The notes under the pieces were generated by a model that saw only the letters and a program-made list of their open reading frames with translations, searched no databases and was not told the origin of the DNA. A stretch of 62,329 nt of DNA from Magnetococcales bacterium WMHbinv6 (lineage in GTDB: Bacteria > Pseudomonadota > Magnetococcia > Magnetococcales > Magnetaquicoccaceae). Location: NCBI GenBank assembly GCA_002753135.1, contig PDZV01000022.1, positions 1-62,329 on the forward strand, read 5' to 3'. Positions 8,317-18,300 of the stretch are shown here, piece after piece. Numbering within the stretch: position 1 is the stretch's first letter; each line of letters begins with the position of its first letter. The translations under genes and the position numbers were made by a program.

Positions 8317-8778
8317 ATGCACATAACCCACTTAATCACCCCGTCGCGTATTCTCCCTGATCTGCAGGGTAGCCAGCCTGCCGAAGTGTTTGCGCAGATT
8401 GGGCAACGATTTGCCCATGATCTTGCATTCAGCTCGGAAGAGGAGATTGCCAAGCTGTTTCTGCAGCGGGAGGCGATCAGTTCGACGGCCACCGGCCTTG
8501 GTCTTGCCTTTCCGCATGCCCGCTTGCCAGGGTTGCACACGCCAATGGCTGTCTTTGCCCGTTCGCGGCACGGTGTTGCTTTGTTGACGCCGGATCAGGA
8601 ACCGGTTCATCTGCTGATGGCATTGTTATCGCCGCCGGAAGCACGTGTCTACCACATCAAGGCACTGACCACTCTGGTTCGCCTTTTGCGTCGCCCCACG
8701 ATACGGCTGCGCCTGATGGCCATTCATGAGCCGGAACTGCTCTATCATGCGTTGGTCACGGAAGAGGATGAAACATGA
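8317..8778 (+). CDS. ptsN: PTS IIA-like nitrogen-regulatory protein PtsN
   Basis: EIIA-Ntr is a phosphoacceptor of the nitrogen-linked PTS that regulates potassium transport and other processes by protein contacts. It has 153 residues. The fold fits: FLQREAISSTATGLGLAFPHAR carries the phosphorylated histidine at about residue 67, and LLMALLSPPEA is the following conserved strand-helix. In most proteobacteria hpf lies between rpoN and ptsN; here there is no such gene. It overlaps rapZ by four bases. TrkAH, a known type of PtsN target in enterics, is also encoded here at 18793. Confidence 0.9.
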   Translation: MHITHLITPSRILPDLQGSQPAEVFAQIGQRFAHDLAFSSEEEIAKLFLQREAISSTATGLGLAFPHARLPGLHTPMAVFARSRHGVALLTPDQEPVHLLMALLSPPEARVYHIKALTTLVRLLRRPTIRLRLMAIHEPELLYHALVTEEDET

Positions 8779-9731
8779 GCCTGCAAAGTGAAATTCCTTC
8801 TGCCCTTCCGCAAGCGGCCCCGGCTGGCTCTTTTGTGATCCGCCATCTGGTTCTGGTGACTGGACTTTCTGGAGCAGGAAAATCGATCACCTTGAAATAT
8901 CTTGAGGATATGGGTTTCTATTGGACCGATAATCTGCCCATGTCGCTGGTACCAAGCTATTTGTACCATTTGGCGGCGGGGGGAGAACCCAATGTCCGGG
9001 TCGCGGTGGGTATTCATTTACGGGAAACAGGCTGTTTGTCCAGTTTTCAGGCCGATTACCGGCAGATTGCCGCCCTGGCCGAACAGTGTGAAGTGTTGTT
9101 TTTTGAAGCCAATCCCGAGACCTTGTTCATTCGTTATCAAGAGACGCGACGGCGTCATCCGTTGGCCCAGGGGCGCACGGTGCAAGAGGCCATTTTGTTG
9201 GAGAGGCAGGCCCTGGAGCCGGTGCGAGCCATTGCCGATCTGGTGATCGACACCTCGCGCACCAGCACGCCACAACTCAAAGATCGTCTCTCCCAGCTGT
9301 TTCAGGAGATGCTGATCGATCGGCGCAACGAGGGTGAACTGACCATTTTTATCCGCTCTTTCGGGTTCAAGTACGGAGCCAACACCGATGCCGACATGGT
9401 TCTCGATGGCCGCTTTTTGCCCAACCCCTATTATGACCCACAGTTGCGACCGTTCAACGGGCGGGAGGAACCGGTCATACGTTTTCTTGAGCGGGATGGC
9501 GAAGCCCTGGCTTTTCTGGACCGGCTGCAATCGCTGTTCGACTATCTGATCCCACGCTATCAGAAGGAAAAAAAACGCTATTTCACGGTAGACATCGGCT
9601 GCACCGGCGGCTACCATCGCTCGGTCTTCCTGGTCGAACAACTCACCCGCCGCCTGCGCCAACAAGGCTTCACGGTCCTGATGCGCCACCGGGATCTGCA
9701 CCGGGATCCACCAAAAACGGCGGATGATTAA
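8775..9731 (+). CDS. rapZ: RNase adapter protein RapZ
   Basis: RapZ is a nucleotide-binding adapter; in enterics it delivers the GlmZ small RNA to RNase E and so controls amino-sugar synthesis. It has 318 residues: Walker A GLSGAGKS at 30-37 in the N-terminal kinase-like domain, and the C-terminal RNA-binding domain has the family phrases FGFKYGA, ADMVLDGRFLPNPYY and IGCTGGYHRSV. The usual residue after GCTGG is a basic one; here it is Tyr. Outside enterics the RNA partner is unknown. Last gene of the LPS/rpoN run; the usual npr gene does not follow. Confidence 0.95.
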   Translation: MSLQSEIPSALPQAAPAGSFVIRHLVLVTGLSGAGKSITLKYLEDMGFYWTDNLPMSLVPSYLYHLAAGGEPNVRVAVGIHLRETGCLSSFQADYRQIAALAEQCEVLFFEANPETLFIRYQETRRRHPLAQGRTVQEAILLERQALEPVRAIADLVIDTSRTSTPQLKDRLSQLFQEMLIDRRNEGELTIFIRSFGFKYGANTDADMVLDGRFLPNPYYDPQLRPFNGREEPVIRFLERDGEALAFLDRLQSLFDYLIPRYQKEKKRYFTVDIGCTGGYHRSVFLVEQLTRRLRQQGFTVLMRHRDLHRDPPKTADD

Positions 9732-9757
9732 CTAATGGATGGTCAGAGGATACAACC

Positions 9758-10864
9758 ATGTTAAAACGGATCTATATTGATAATTTTCGTTGTTTTGTCA
9801 ATTTTGAATTGAAACTGAATGCCATCAATTTGATGTTGGGTAGCAATGGTTCGGGAAAAACAAGTATTTTTGACGTGTTGCAACGCATTCAGGAGTTTGT
9901 TATTGGCAATGCCCGAGTTTATGATCTTTTTCCGGTCGCTGATCTGACGCGGTGGCAACTGTTGGACCAACAGCGTTTTGAACTGGAACTGCTTGTCGAC
10001 AATGATAGTTATCTTTATTCTCTGTTGATTGAGCATGACAGTGAACGCAAGCGCATGCGTGTGCTAGAGGAAAAACTCGACATGAATGGCAAACCGCTCT
10101 TTGTTTGCCATAAAGGACAAGCGCAACTGTTTCGTGACGACCATTCGCCGGGCCCCCAATATCCTTTTGACTGGACATTGTCAGCTGTTGCGACTCTCCA
10201 CGAAAGACCGGAAAATAAAAAATTGACCCGATTCAAGCGTCAACTGGCAAAAATCATCATCGTCCGACCCATTCCAGCTTTGGTGGAAAAAGAGAGCCGC
10301 GGTGAACAAGAACGGTTGCACTACCGAATGGAAAATTTTCTTTCCTGGTATCGCCATCTTTCTCAGGAACACACGGCTGCCATATTCTTCCTGTTTCAGC
10401 AATTGCAATCAATCCTTCCCGGTTTTGTTGCCATGCGTTTAAAAGGCATGGGAGAAGAAGCACGGGCATTAAAGGTATTATTTTCCTCTCACTCTGAACA
10501 AGAAAACTTTACTTTTGATTTTCATGAATTGTCCGACGGGCAAAAAATGTTGATTATGATCTACAGCTTGATATTGGGCATGCAAGGAGAAAAACTTTCT
10601 CTTTTTATCGATGAACCTGATAATTTTCTCTCCCTGCGGGAAATTCAGCCCTGGTTGTCGCACCTTATCCATTTATCTGCAAACGACAGGGAGCAGGCGG
10701 TGTTGGTATCGCACCATCCAGAAATCGTCAACTATTTGGGATGCGAATATGGGCATTGGTTGCAACGGGAACAGTGCGGACCGGTGCGCGTAGGCCAAGA
10801 ACCACCCCAACCGGTGGCAGGATTGACTCTGGCGGAAACCTTTGGCCGGGGCTGGGAACAATGA
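9758..10864 (+). CDS. AAA/ABC-type ATPase of a two-gene ATPase-TOPRIM module
   Basis: The 368-residue ATPase resembles RecF/SMC-like AAA_21 proteins. The N-terminal phrase IDNFRCFVNFEL and Walker A GSNGSGKT (28-35) begin it. A signature-like LSDGQKM near 256, Walker B LSLFIDEPDN near 282, and an H-loop VSHHPEI complete a split ABC head; the region between is short, so it has no long coiled coil. A four-base ATGA overlap couples it to a TOPRIM-like protein. Such pairs occur among anti-phage systems (for example OLD-like and PARIS systems). That is analogy from architecture; the exact family is not identified. It lies between rapZ and sbcD. Confidence 0.75.
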   Translation: MLKRIYIDNFRCFVNFELKLNAINLMLGSNGSGKTSIFDVLQRIQEFVIGNARVYDLFPVADLTRWQLLDQQRFELELLVDNDSYLYSLLIEHDSERKRMRVLEEKLDMNGKPLFVCHKGQAQLFRDDHSPGPQYPFDWTLSAVATLHERPENKKLTRFKRQLAKIIIVRPIPALVEKESRGEQERLHYRMENFLSWYRHLSQEHTAAIFFLFQQLQSILPGFVAMRLKGMGEEARALKVLFSSHSEQENFTFDFHELSDGQKMLIMIYSLILGMQGEKLSLFIDEPDNFLSLREIQPWLSHLIHLSANDREQAVLVSHHPEIVNYLGCEYGHWLQREQCGPVRVGQEPPQPVAGLTLAETFGRGWEQ

Positions 10865-11379
10865 GTGTTACGTGTGTTCTGCTTTGCGAAGATCAGCAAA
10901 CGGAGCGATTCATCAAACAATATCTGCTACAAAGTGGCTGGAACCATCGTGACATTCGTACAGTAATCCGACAACACGGTAAAGGTGCTGCGGAACAATG
11001 GGTTCGGCAGAGCTTGCCTGCTGAACTCAAAGCCATGCGCAGCAAACAAAATCGTGTGTTGATTGTCGGCACGGACGCAGACAAAATGAGTGTTACCAGT
11101 CGAATCCAGACCTTGATCAAAGAGTGCAAAGTAAACAATGTCGCATGGATAAAGCCAAATGAACGGGTCCTCTTGATTATTCCGAAACGCAACATCGAAA
11201 CATGGATTGCCTTTCTGCATGGTGCATCAGTAGATGAAGAAAAAGATTATCAACACCATGAATGTTTAAATTGCAAACCAGAAATCGCGCAATTAAAAAG
11301 GATGTGCCAGACCAATCAGTGGCCCCCGGCACCACCCTCTTCCTTGCTTAGCGCCTGTAGTGAATTTAACAAACTATAA
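10861..11379 (+). CDS. TOPRIM-like protein, partner of the upstream ATPase
   Basis: This 172-residue protein starts with a strand LLCED containing Glu10, then carries the pair VGTDADK with Asp72 and Asp74. A glutamate after the first strand and a DxD after a later strand are the metal-binding signature of TOPRIM nucleases and topoisomerases. A later phrase, IPKRNIETWIAFL, resembles a segment seen in RloB/DUF4276-like partners of ATPases. The ATG overlaps the upstream gene's TGA, so the two are coupled. Nuclease activity is a prediction. The C-terminus ends shortly before the sbcD start. Confidence 0.65.
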   Translation: MSVTCVLLCEDQQTERFIKQYLLQSGWNHRDIRTVIRQHGKGAAEQWVRQSLPAELKAMRSKQNRVLIVGTDADKMSVTSRIQTLIKECKVNNVAWIKPNERVLLIIPKRNIETWIAFLHGASVDEEKDYQHHECLNCKPEIAQLKRMCQTNQWPPAPPSSLLSACSEFNKL

Positions 11380-11402
11380 CTATTACAAAACTGCTTTCGG
11401 TC

Positions 11403-12629
11403 ATGATCATCCTCCACACCTCCGACTGGCATATTGGGCATACCTTGTACGGGCGGCAGCGTCATGAAGAGTATGAGGCGTTGTTGCGATGGCTGTTGCA
11501 GGTGTTGCAGGAAGAACAGGTGGACCTGTTGCTGATTGCCGGGGATATTTTTGACTCCCCGCTGCCTGGCACACGGGCCTTGAGTTATTATTACCGCCTG
11601 CTGGCGGCCAGCGTCCGCTATTGTCGTCATGTGGTGGTTATCGGCGGCAATCATGACTCGCCGGCCCTGCTGGACGGACCGGCTGCTTTGCTCCAGGAGC
11701 TGCGGGTGCATGTCATCGGTGGCAAGCGGGCCGATGTGGCAGATGAGGTGCTGCTGCTCCGTCGCCCGGACGGTACACCGGAACTGCTGCTGGCCGCCGT
11801 CCCTTTTCTGCGCGAACGGGATCTGCGCACCCCATCCCCCGGTGAATCGGCTGAGGAAAAAGAACAACAGCTGCTGCAAGGGCTGCAGAACCATTACCAG
11901 GCCGTGGTTGCGCAGGCCAAACAGATCCGGGAACAGTGGCAACAGCCGCTTCCCTTGCTGGTCACCGGCCATCTGTTCATCAGCGGTTGCCCGGTGAGCG
12001 GTGACGAGGGGATGCGCGATCTGTACGTGGGCAACCTGGGACAAATCCCGGTGGCCCTGCTGCCGGAAGAGATCGACTATCTGGCCCTGGGCCACCTGCA
12101 TCGGGCGCAAAAAGTGCAAGGTTCCGAACGGATACGCTACAGCGGCTCACCGCTGCCGCTGGGCTTCGCCGATGGCAAACACCCTAAATCCATGACCCTG
12201 CTTTCCCTGGAACCCACCGCATGCAACTGCCGTCTGTTGCCCGTGCCCTGCTGGCAAACGCTGCAAACCATCCGCGGCAGTTGGTCAGAGATTGAAAGCA
12301 GGTTGCAACAACTGCGGCTCGCCGGCTCATCGGCCTGGTTGGAAATCATCCACGAAGGCAAAGAGATACTCGGCAATCTGCGTGAACGCATCGAAGCGAT
12401 CACCGCCTCCTCTACCCTGCAGGTTTTGCGCATCAAAGAACAACGCCTGATTGAACAGGCCCTGCACCAACAGTATGATGAGGATGACGGGTACGATCTG
12501 GATCCGCTGCAGGTATTCCAGCATTGTTTGCAGCAGCACGGGATTGAAACGGAACAACAAATCCTCCTGCAACAGGCCTTTGCGGAAATTCTCCACTCCC
12601 TGGATTTGCCTGCGGACGAAGAATCATAA
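11403..12629 (+). CDS. sbcD: Exonuclease SbcCD, nuclease subunit D
   Basis: This is the Mre11-type calcineurin-like nuclease of the SbcCD complex, which cuts hairpins and double-strand ends and limits palindromes. It has 408 residues with phosphoesterase motifs SDWHIGH (Asp8, His10), AGDIFDS, GNHDS and GHLHRAQ. The C-terminal half contains the capping and SbcC-binding region. The start at ATG 11403 keeps the first motif close to the N-terminus. sbcC follows only after an intervening 824-residue kinase gene, an unusual separation. Confidence 0.95.
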   Translation: MIILHTSDWHIGHTLYGRQRHEEYEALLRWLLQVLQEEQVDLLLIAGDIFDSPLPGTRALSYYYRLLAASVRYCRHVVVIGGNHDSPALLDGPAALLQELRVHVIGGKRADVADEVLLLRRPDGTPELLLAAVPFLRERDLRTPSPGESAEEKEQQLLQGLQNHYQAVVAQAKQIREQWQQPLPLLVTGHLFISGCPVSGDEGMRDLYVGNLGQIPVALLPEEIDYLALGHLHRAQKVQGSERIRYSGSPLPLGFADGKHPKSMTLLSLEPTACNCRLLPVPCWQTLQTIRGSWSEIESRLQQLRLAGSSAWLEIIHEGKEILGNLRERIEAITASSTLQVLRIKEQRLIEQALHQQYDEDDGYDLDPLQVFQHCLQQHGIETEQQILLQQAFAEILHSLDLPADEES

Positions 12630-12829
12630 ACCATCTCTTTGCAGTCCGCCATATACCGGCAGCCAAGGGGCAAGGGAGTTTGATTATTCGCAGTTTTATG
12701 TTATGGTAGGCAAAATCGCTTGCCGACTCGGGCGGCGAGTGGTCAAAAATTTTCCTGAAAATATGGCACAAGAACTTGCTACGCCGGTTGATTCACCAAC
12801 TCTGAGATGGAACTCAACGGATACAGGTT

Positions 12830-15304
12830 ATGGAACAATCACCCCCTGCTCTTCTTTTCGTTGGCAATCGGACTGATTCTATCGGCCTGCTGCGCCTGCT
12901 GCTGGCGCAAAGCAGCTTGTCTGAGACCATTTTCCATCCTGTCGCCACCATGGAACAGGCCCTGAACTGGCTCGAACAGGAAAAGTTGCTGCCACTCATT
13001 TTGCTCGATGGCTCCCCTGCCGATCCGGTCACGAGAGAGGCAATCCAATACTTGCACAGCTGCAATCCGGCGGTACCGGTGGTGGTGCTGGCAGAGCTGT
13101 TTTCTCCCTCTCAGACCGTCACGGCCATGCAAGCGGGCGCTCAGGAGATTCTCAGCTGGACGGAACTGACTGGCAGCAGCTTGCAGCAGGCCATTTTCCG
13201 TGCCCAGGCACGCCAACAATACCTGTCGACGCTTGTACGGCAAGGTCAAACCGCTCCGCAGGAAAAACAGTTGGCGGAATACCAGCAATTGGCCAAAATC
13301 GGCAGTTGGGAACTGGATCTGCACAGCAATAGCCTCAAATGGTCAGAAGAGGTGTTCCGCATTTTTGAGATGGATCCGCGCTACTTTGCCGCCTCCTATG
13401 AAGGGTTTATTGCTCTGGTGCATCCGGACGACCGGGAGTTGGTCAATCAAACCTATCTGCAATCGGTCCGCAACCAAACCTCCTATAATCTGGAACATCG
13501 TCTGTTGTTTTCTGACGGTCGTCTCAAACATGTCCATGAGCGGGGGGAAACCCATTATGATGCTGCGGGCAAACCGATCCGCTCGATTGGCACCGTTCAG
13601 GACATCAGCGAACGCAAACTGGCGGAACGCCGGGAGGTGGAACAGGCCGCCCGCTATCATACCCTGTTTCAGGAGTCGCCAATTTCCCTGTGGGAAGAGG
13701 ATTTCAGTGCGGTAAAACAGTATCTGGATACCCTGCAGCAGCAAGGTATCACCGACATGCCAAACCATTTGCGCAGCCATCGTGAAACCGTCAAACGGTG
13801 TGCCAGCCTGGTGCGCATAGTAGACATTAACCAGAGTACCATCCACCTGTTTGCTGCCAGCAATCAACAAGAGATGTTGGCCAACCTGCCGCAATTTTTT
13901 ACCGATGATTCTCTGGAAGCCTTTTGCGACGAACTGATTGCCTTCTGGAGAGGGCAAGCCATGTATTGTACCGACTGCAACGAAAAAACCCTGAAAGGCC
14001 AGGTGATCTGGGTTCAGTTGCACGCCGTGCTGGTTGCCGGTTATGAACAAAGCTGGGGCCGGGTATTGGTGACGGTGGTGGATATGACGGCACGCAAGGT
14101 GGCGGAACAGAATCTGCTGGCGGCCAAGCAGGCGGCAGAGGCCGCCAACCAGGCGAAAAGTGAGTTTCTGGCCACCATGAGTCATGAAATTCGCACCCCG
14201 ATGAATATCATCATGGGCATGTCCGAGGTGTTGGTGCAACAAATTGCCGAAGGGGGCGATGAGCAGCAAGTCAGCTACATTCACGCCTTGCAGCGCAACT
14301 CCAATACCCTGCTGGAATTATTGAATAATCTTCTGGATCTGACCAAAGTGGAGGCCGACTCGATCGAGTTGGAGTCCATTGAATTCGATGTGATGGAACT
14401 CCTGCACAATCTGGTCTGCATGTTCCAGGTTCTGGTCAAAGAAAAGGGGGTACTGTTGCAACTGCAGGCCCAGATTCCCTCGGTGCAGCGTCGGGGCGAT
14501 CCGCTGCGCCTGCGCCAGGTATTGACCAATCTGATCAGCAACGCCATTAAATTTACCGAACACGGATCGATTACCCTGGCGGCCCATATCGATTCACTCG
14601 ACGGCCAACGACTCAGCTTTTCGGTCAGCGATACCGGCATTGGCATTCCAGAACAGAAACAGGCGATGATTTTCCAACTGTTTCAGCAGGCGGACACCTC
14701 GCACACCCGCAAGTATGGCGGCACCGGATTGGGATTGTATTTGTGCAAAAAAATTGTTGCTTTGCTGGGCGGCAATCTGCAACTGGCCAGCAAGCCTGGG
14801 CAAGGAAGCCGTTTTTATTTTACCATCGACCTGCCCATCGTCGCCACCGTACCAGCCACCCAGCCACCGCTGACCATACCGCTGGGTAGCAGCATGACCA
14901 AATGGGATGGTGTACGGATTCTGCTGGTCGAAGATTCAGAAGATAACATTTTTCTGGTCAAAACGTTCCTGCGTTCCACCGGCATTCAACTCGATGTGGC
15001 CGATAATGGTCAGATCGCCGTCGAAAAGGTGCAGAGCAACCACTATGATCTGGTGTTGATGGATATTCAGATGCCGGTGATGGATGGTTATACGGCCACA
15101 CGTCTGATTCGCCATTGGGAGCAGCAACAGCAACGGCCTGCGTTGCCGATTTTGGCCTTGACTGCCTATGCCCTGCATGGTGATCGGGCCAACAGTATCG
15201 CCGCAGGTTGCGATGGCCATTTGACCAAGCCGATTCGCAAGGCCTGCCTGTTTCGTGAGATGTCTGCCATCATGCACGGCAACCAACTTTGTTCTTTTTC
15301 ATAA
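12830..15304 (+). CDS. Hybrid sensor histidine kinase / response regulator
   Basis: This 824-residue cytoplasmic kinase has no membrane segment or signal peptide. Domains in order: a receiver-like region (about 5-125, with an aspartate in ILLDGSP near 62); PAS/PAC about 145-270; a second PAS-like segment about 278-425; HisKA with FLATMSHEIRTPM (phosphohistidine at about 452); HATPase_c with LISNAIKF, DTGIGIP and GTGLGLYL; and a C-terminal receiver with LVLMDIQMPVMDG (Asp about 744). No output domain is present, so phosphate probably goes to an HPt protein elsewhere. It is inserted between sbcD and sbcC; sbcC begins 15 bases after its stop. Confidence 0.88.
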   Translation: MEQSPPALLFVGNRTDSIGLLRLLLAQSSLSETIFHPVATMEQALNWLEQEKLLPLILLDGSPADPVTREAIQYLHSCNPAVPVVVLAELFSPSQTVTAMQAGAQEILSWTELTGSSLQQAIFRAQARQQYLSTLVRQGQTAPQEKQLAEYQQLAKIGSWELDLHSNSLKWSEEVFRIFEMDPRYFAASYEGFIALVHPDDRELVNQTYLQSVRNQTSYNLEHRLLFSDGRLKHVHERGETHYDAAGKPIRSIGTVQDISERKLAERREVEQAARYHTLFQESPISLWEEDFSAVKQYLDTLQQQGITDMPNHLRSHRETVKRCASLVRIVDINQSTIHLFAASNQQEMLANLPQFFTDDSLEAFCDELIAFWRGQAMYCTDCNEKTLKGQVIWVQLHAVLVAGYEQSWGRVLVTVVDMTARKVAEQNLLAAKQAAEAANQAKSEFLATMSHEIRTPMNIIMGMSEVLVQQIAEGGDEQQVSYIHALQRNSNTLLELLNNLLDLTKVEADSIELESIEFDVMELLHNLVCMFQVLVKEKGVLLQLQAQIPSVQRRGDPLRLRQVLTNLISNAIKFTEHGSITLAAHIDSLDGQRLSFSVSDTGIGIPEQKQAMIFQLFQQADTSHTRKYGGTGLGLYLCKKIVALLGGNLQLASKPGQGSRFYFTIDLPIVATVPATQPPLTIPLGSSMTKWDGVRILLVEDSEDNIFLVKTFLRSTGIQLDVADNGQIAVEKVQSNHYDLVLMDIQMPVMDGYTATRLIRHWEQQQQRPALPILALTAYALHGDRANSIAAGCDGHLTKPIRKACLFREMSAIMHGNQLCSFS

Positions 15305-15319
15305 CATCTTTATGATGCC

Positions 15320-18300
15320 ATGCGCATTCTGAGAATCCAGTGCAAAAACCTCAATTCTCTGGTGGGGGAGTGGCAGATTGATCTGCAACACCCCTCTTTT
15401 TGCCATGAACCCCTTTTTGCCATCACCGGTCCAACCGGAGCGGGCAAAAGCACCTTGTTGGATGCCATTTGTCTGGCGTTGTATGGCCGCACCCCCCGTC
15501 TGTCCCGTCTGAGCAAAAGCGGCAATGAGATCATGTCACGGCGTTGTGGCGACTGTTATGCTGAAGTGGAATTTCGCACTGCGGAGGGCCATTTTCAGGC
15601 CCAGTGGAGCCAGCGACGCAGTCGCGGGCGGGCGGATGGCGAGTTGCAACCTCCCCGGCATCGTCTGGAACAACTGGATGGGGAAAAGCGGGTCATTGCC
15701 GAATCACTGCGCGAGGTCGCTGCCGCCATTGAACAAAAAACCGGTTTGGATTTTGACCGTTTCAGCCGGGCCATGCTCTTGGCGCAGGGGCAATTTGCCG
15801 CTTTTTTGCAGGCCACGGCAGACGAACGGGCACCGATTCTGGAACAGATTACCGGTACGGAAATTTACAGCACTCTTTCGATCAAGGTGCATGAGCGACG
15901 GGCCCTGGAGCTGCGCCAGAAAGAGGAGTTGGCGCGTGCGGTAGCAGAGATCCGTTGCCTGAGCAGCGAGGAAGAGCAGGGGTTGCAGCAGGAGAGAGAG
16001 AGCTTGCAGCAACAACTGGCGGTGCTGCAACAGCAGTTGATCGACAGCGAGCAGGGGCTGCAGTGGTGGGCGCTGCTGGCCCGTCTGCAACAGGAAGAGC
16101 AGCAGTTGAGTGGCCGACACGCCGATTGGCAACAGAGGCGTGTTGCCTTTCGGGCAGACGAAGCCCGCCTGCAGGCGGCACTGCGGGCCATGGAGCTGTC
16201 GGCAGAGCAGGCAGCCTTGCGGGCACGCCGCCAGCAACGTCTGCAGACAGAGGGTCGCCTGCAGCGTCTGTTGACGCAACGTCCTGGCCAGATGATCCGC
16301 CAGCAGCAGAGGACGGAAGCGTTGCATAAGACGGAGCAGGCGCTGACCGATTATCGCCAGGAGGCGGCACAGCAACGCGCCTTGATCGAGCAGGTACGCC
16401 AACAGGATCAGCTGCTGCAAGCGTTATGGAGACCCGTTGCAGCTGGCGAACAGAGCCTGCGCAAAGCCAAAGAGTCCCTGCACCGCCTGCAGGAGCAGAT
16501 AGCGCAGCAGGAAAAGCGGCGCAATACCGTTGCCGACCGTCTGCAACAGCTGAATCAGCAACAAAGCCAAGCAGCTGGCGAGCAGGCGCTGGCCGGGGAG
16601 CTTACCGGCATTGAGCAGCGTTTTCTCCAGTTGCGTCAGGTACTTGAACAGCCTCCTTGCACTGCCACCGGACAAGAGACCGCACAGGTTGGCAATGAGA
16701 GTGTGGCCGAGTTGCAGAGGCGCTTGCAACAGTTGCAGAGCAGCCTGCCCTGGCAGACGGAAAAACGGCGCTTGGTGCAGGAACAGCTCATCCTGCAGGA
16801 GCGGGAGTGGGCCATGCTGCAGCAGATAGCCAATTTGCAGGAGGCCCGCCAGCAACTGCGCCCCGGTGAAGCCTGCCCGTTGTGTGGTGCCCTGGAGCAT
16901 CCCTATGTTGCCGCCGATCTGCCGGCACCGGATGGAGCATGGCAACGTTTGCAGCAGTTACGGCAACAGCTGCAGCAACAACAGACCCTTTTGGAATCCT
17001 TGCACCAGCAAGAGGCGTGGTTGATCTGGCTGCTGCAACGGCAACAGGCTTTGGAGAGTGCGCAACAGCTGGTTGCTCCGTTTGGCCTGACGCTGACGGT
17101 TGCCTCACCGTTGGCCAACCTGCTGCAGAACCTGCAGAAACGCTGTCGGCAGTGGCAGGAGAGAGAAGAAGAACGGCAACGACTGGCAAACGAACAGAGC
17201 GTACTGGCCGCCACCCTGCAACAACAACAGCAGCAACAGCAACAGTGGCAGATGCAGATTGCCCAGGATGAATCCCGTCTGCATGGAATGCGCCAGGAGT
17301 GGTCGGAGCTGCAGAGTGAACGACAACGACTGTTTGGGGCAGAGGATCCGCAGCAACGCCAGCAGGCGTTGGAGGCCCAGGGCAAGGAGCGGGAAACGCA
17401 ACAACAACAGGCCCGACAGGCATGGCAGGAGGGCAGCAAGGCGTTGGCGGTGCTGGACCATGAAGTGGCGGGGTTGCAGAGTGACTTGCAGCAGGGGGAA
17501 TCGCTGTGGCGTCACCAGGAAGAGCGGTTGCAACAACGTCTGCAGGAGGCCGGTTTTGTTGATGAATCCCATTGGCACTCAGCCAGTTTATCCGAGGCGC
17601 AACGCACGGCGTTGCAAGGCCAGTTACAGCAATTGACAGAAGAGGAACATCATCTGCTGCGGCGCCGCACAGAAGTGCGGCAACAGTTGCAACAGGCGCA
17701 AGAGACAGCAGTAACCGGCGAGAGTGCCGAAAAGTTGCAGACGCTTCGCCAAAGCTTGCTGGAGAGTCAACAGAGTCTGCAGCAGCAATGGGGGGCGATC
17801 GAGCAGCGTTTACTGGATCAGGCCCAGCAGCGGGATGAACGACAACGACGACAGCAGAGTTGGCAACAGCAGCAACAGGCCTGTGCCCGTTGGGAGATGT
17901 TGCACACTCTGATCGGCTCGGCAGATGGCAAAAAATTTCGCAATTTTGCCCAGGGCTTGACCTTTGAACGGGTGGTCAGGCAAGCCAACCGGCAGCTGTT
18001 GCGCCTGAACGACCGCTACCAACTGTGCCGCGACGCGCAACAACCATTGGAATTGAATGTGGTTGATTTGTATCAAGCCGGAGAGGTTCGTTCCAGCCGC
18101 AATCTCTCCGGTGGCGAAAGTTTTGTGGTCAGTCTGGCCTTGGCCCTGGGGCTGGCGCAGTTGCCCGGACAGCGGATTCAGGTGGATTCGCTCTTTCTCG
18201 ATGAAGGGTTTGGCACCCTGGACGAAAACGCCCTGCAGACCGCCCTGGAAAGTTTGGCCACCCTGCAACAAGAGGGCAAACAGATCGGCATCATCTCCCA

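Noticed and set aside
10741-10860. Upstream extension of the TOPRIM-like gene
   Set aside because: The extension overlaps the 3' coding end of the ATPase in another frame; the ATG at 10861 in an ATGA overlap gives a start directly before the first TOPRIM strand.
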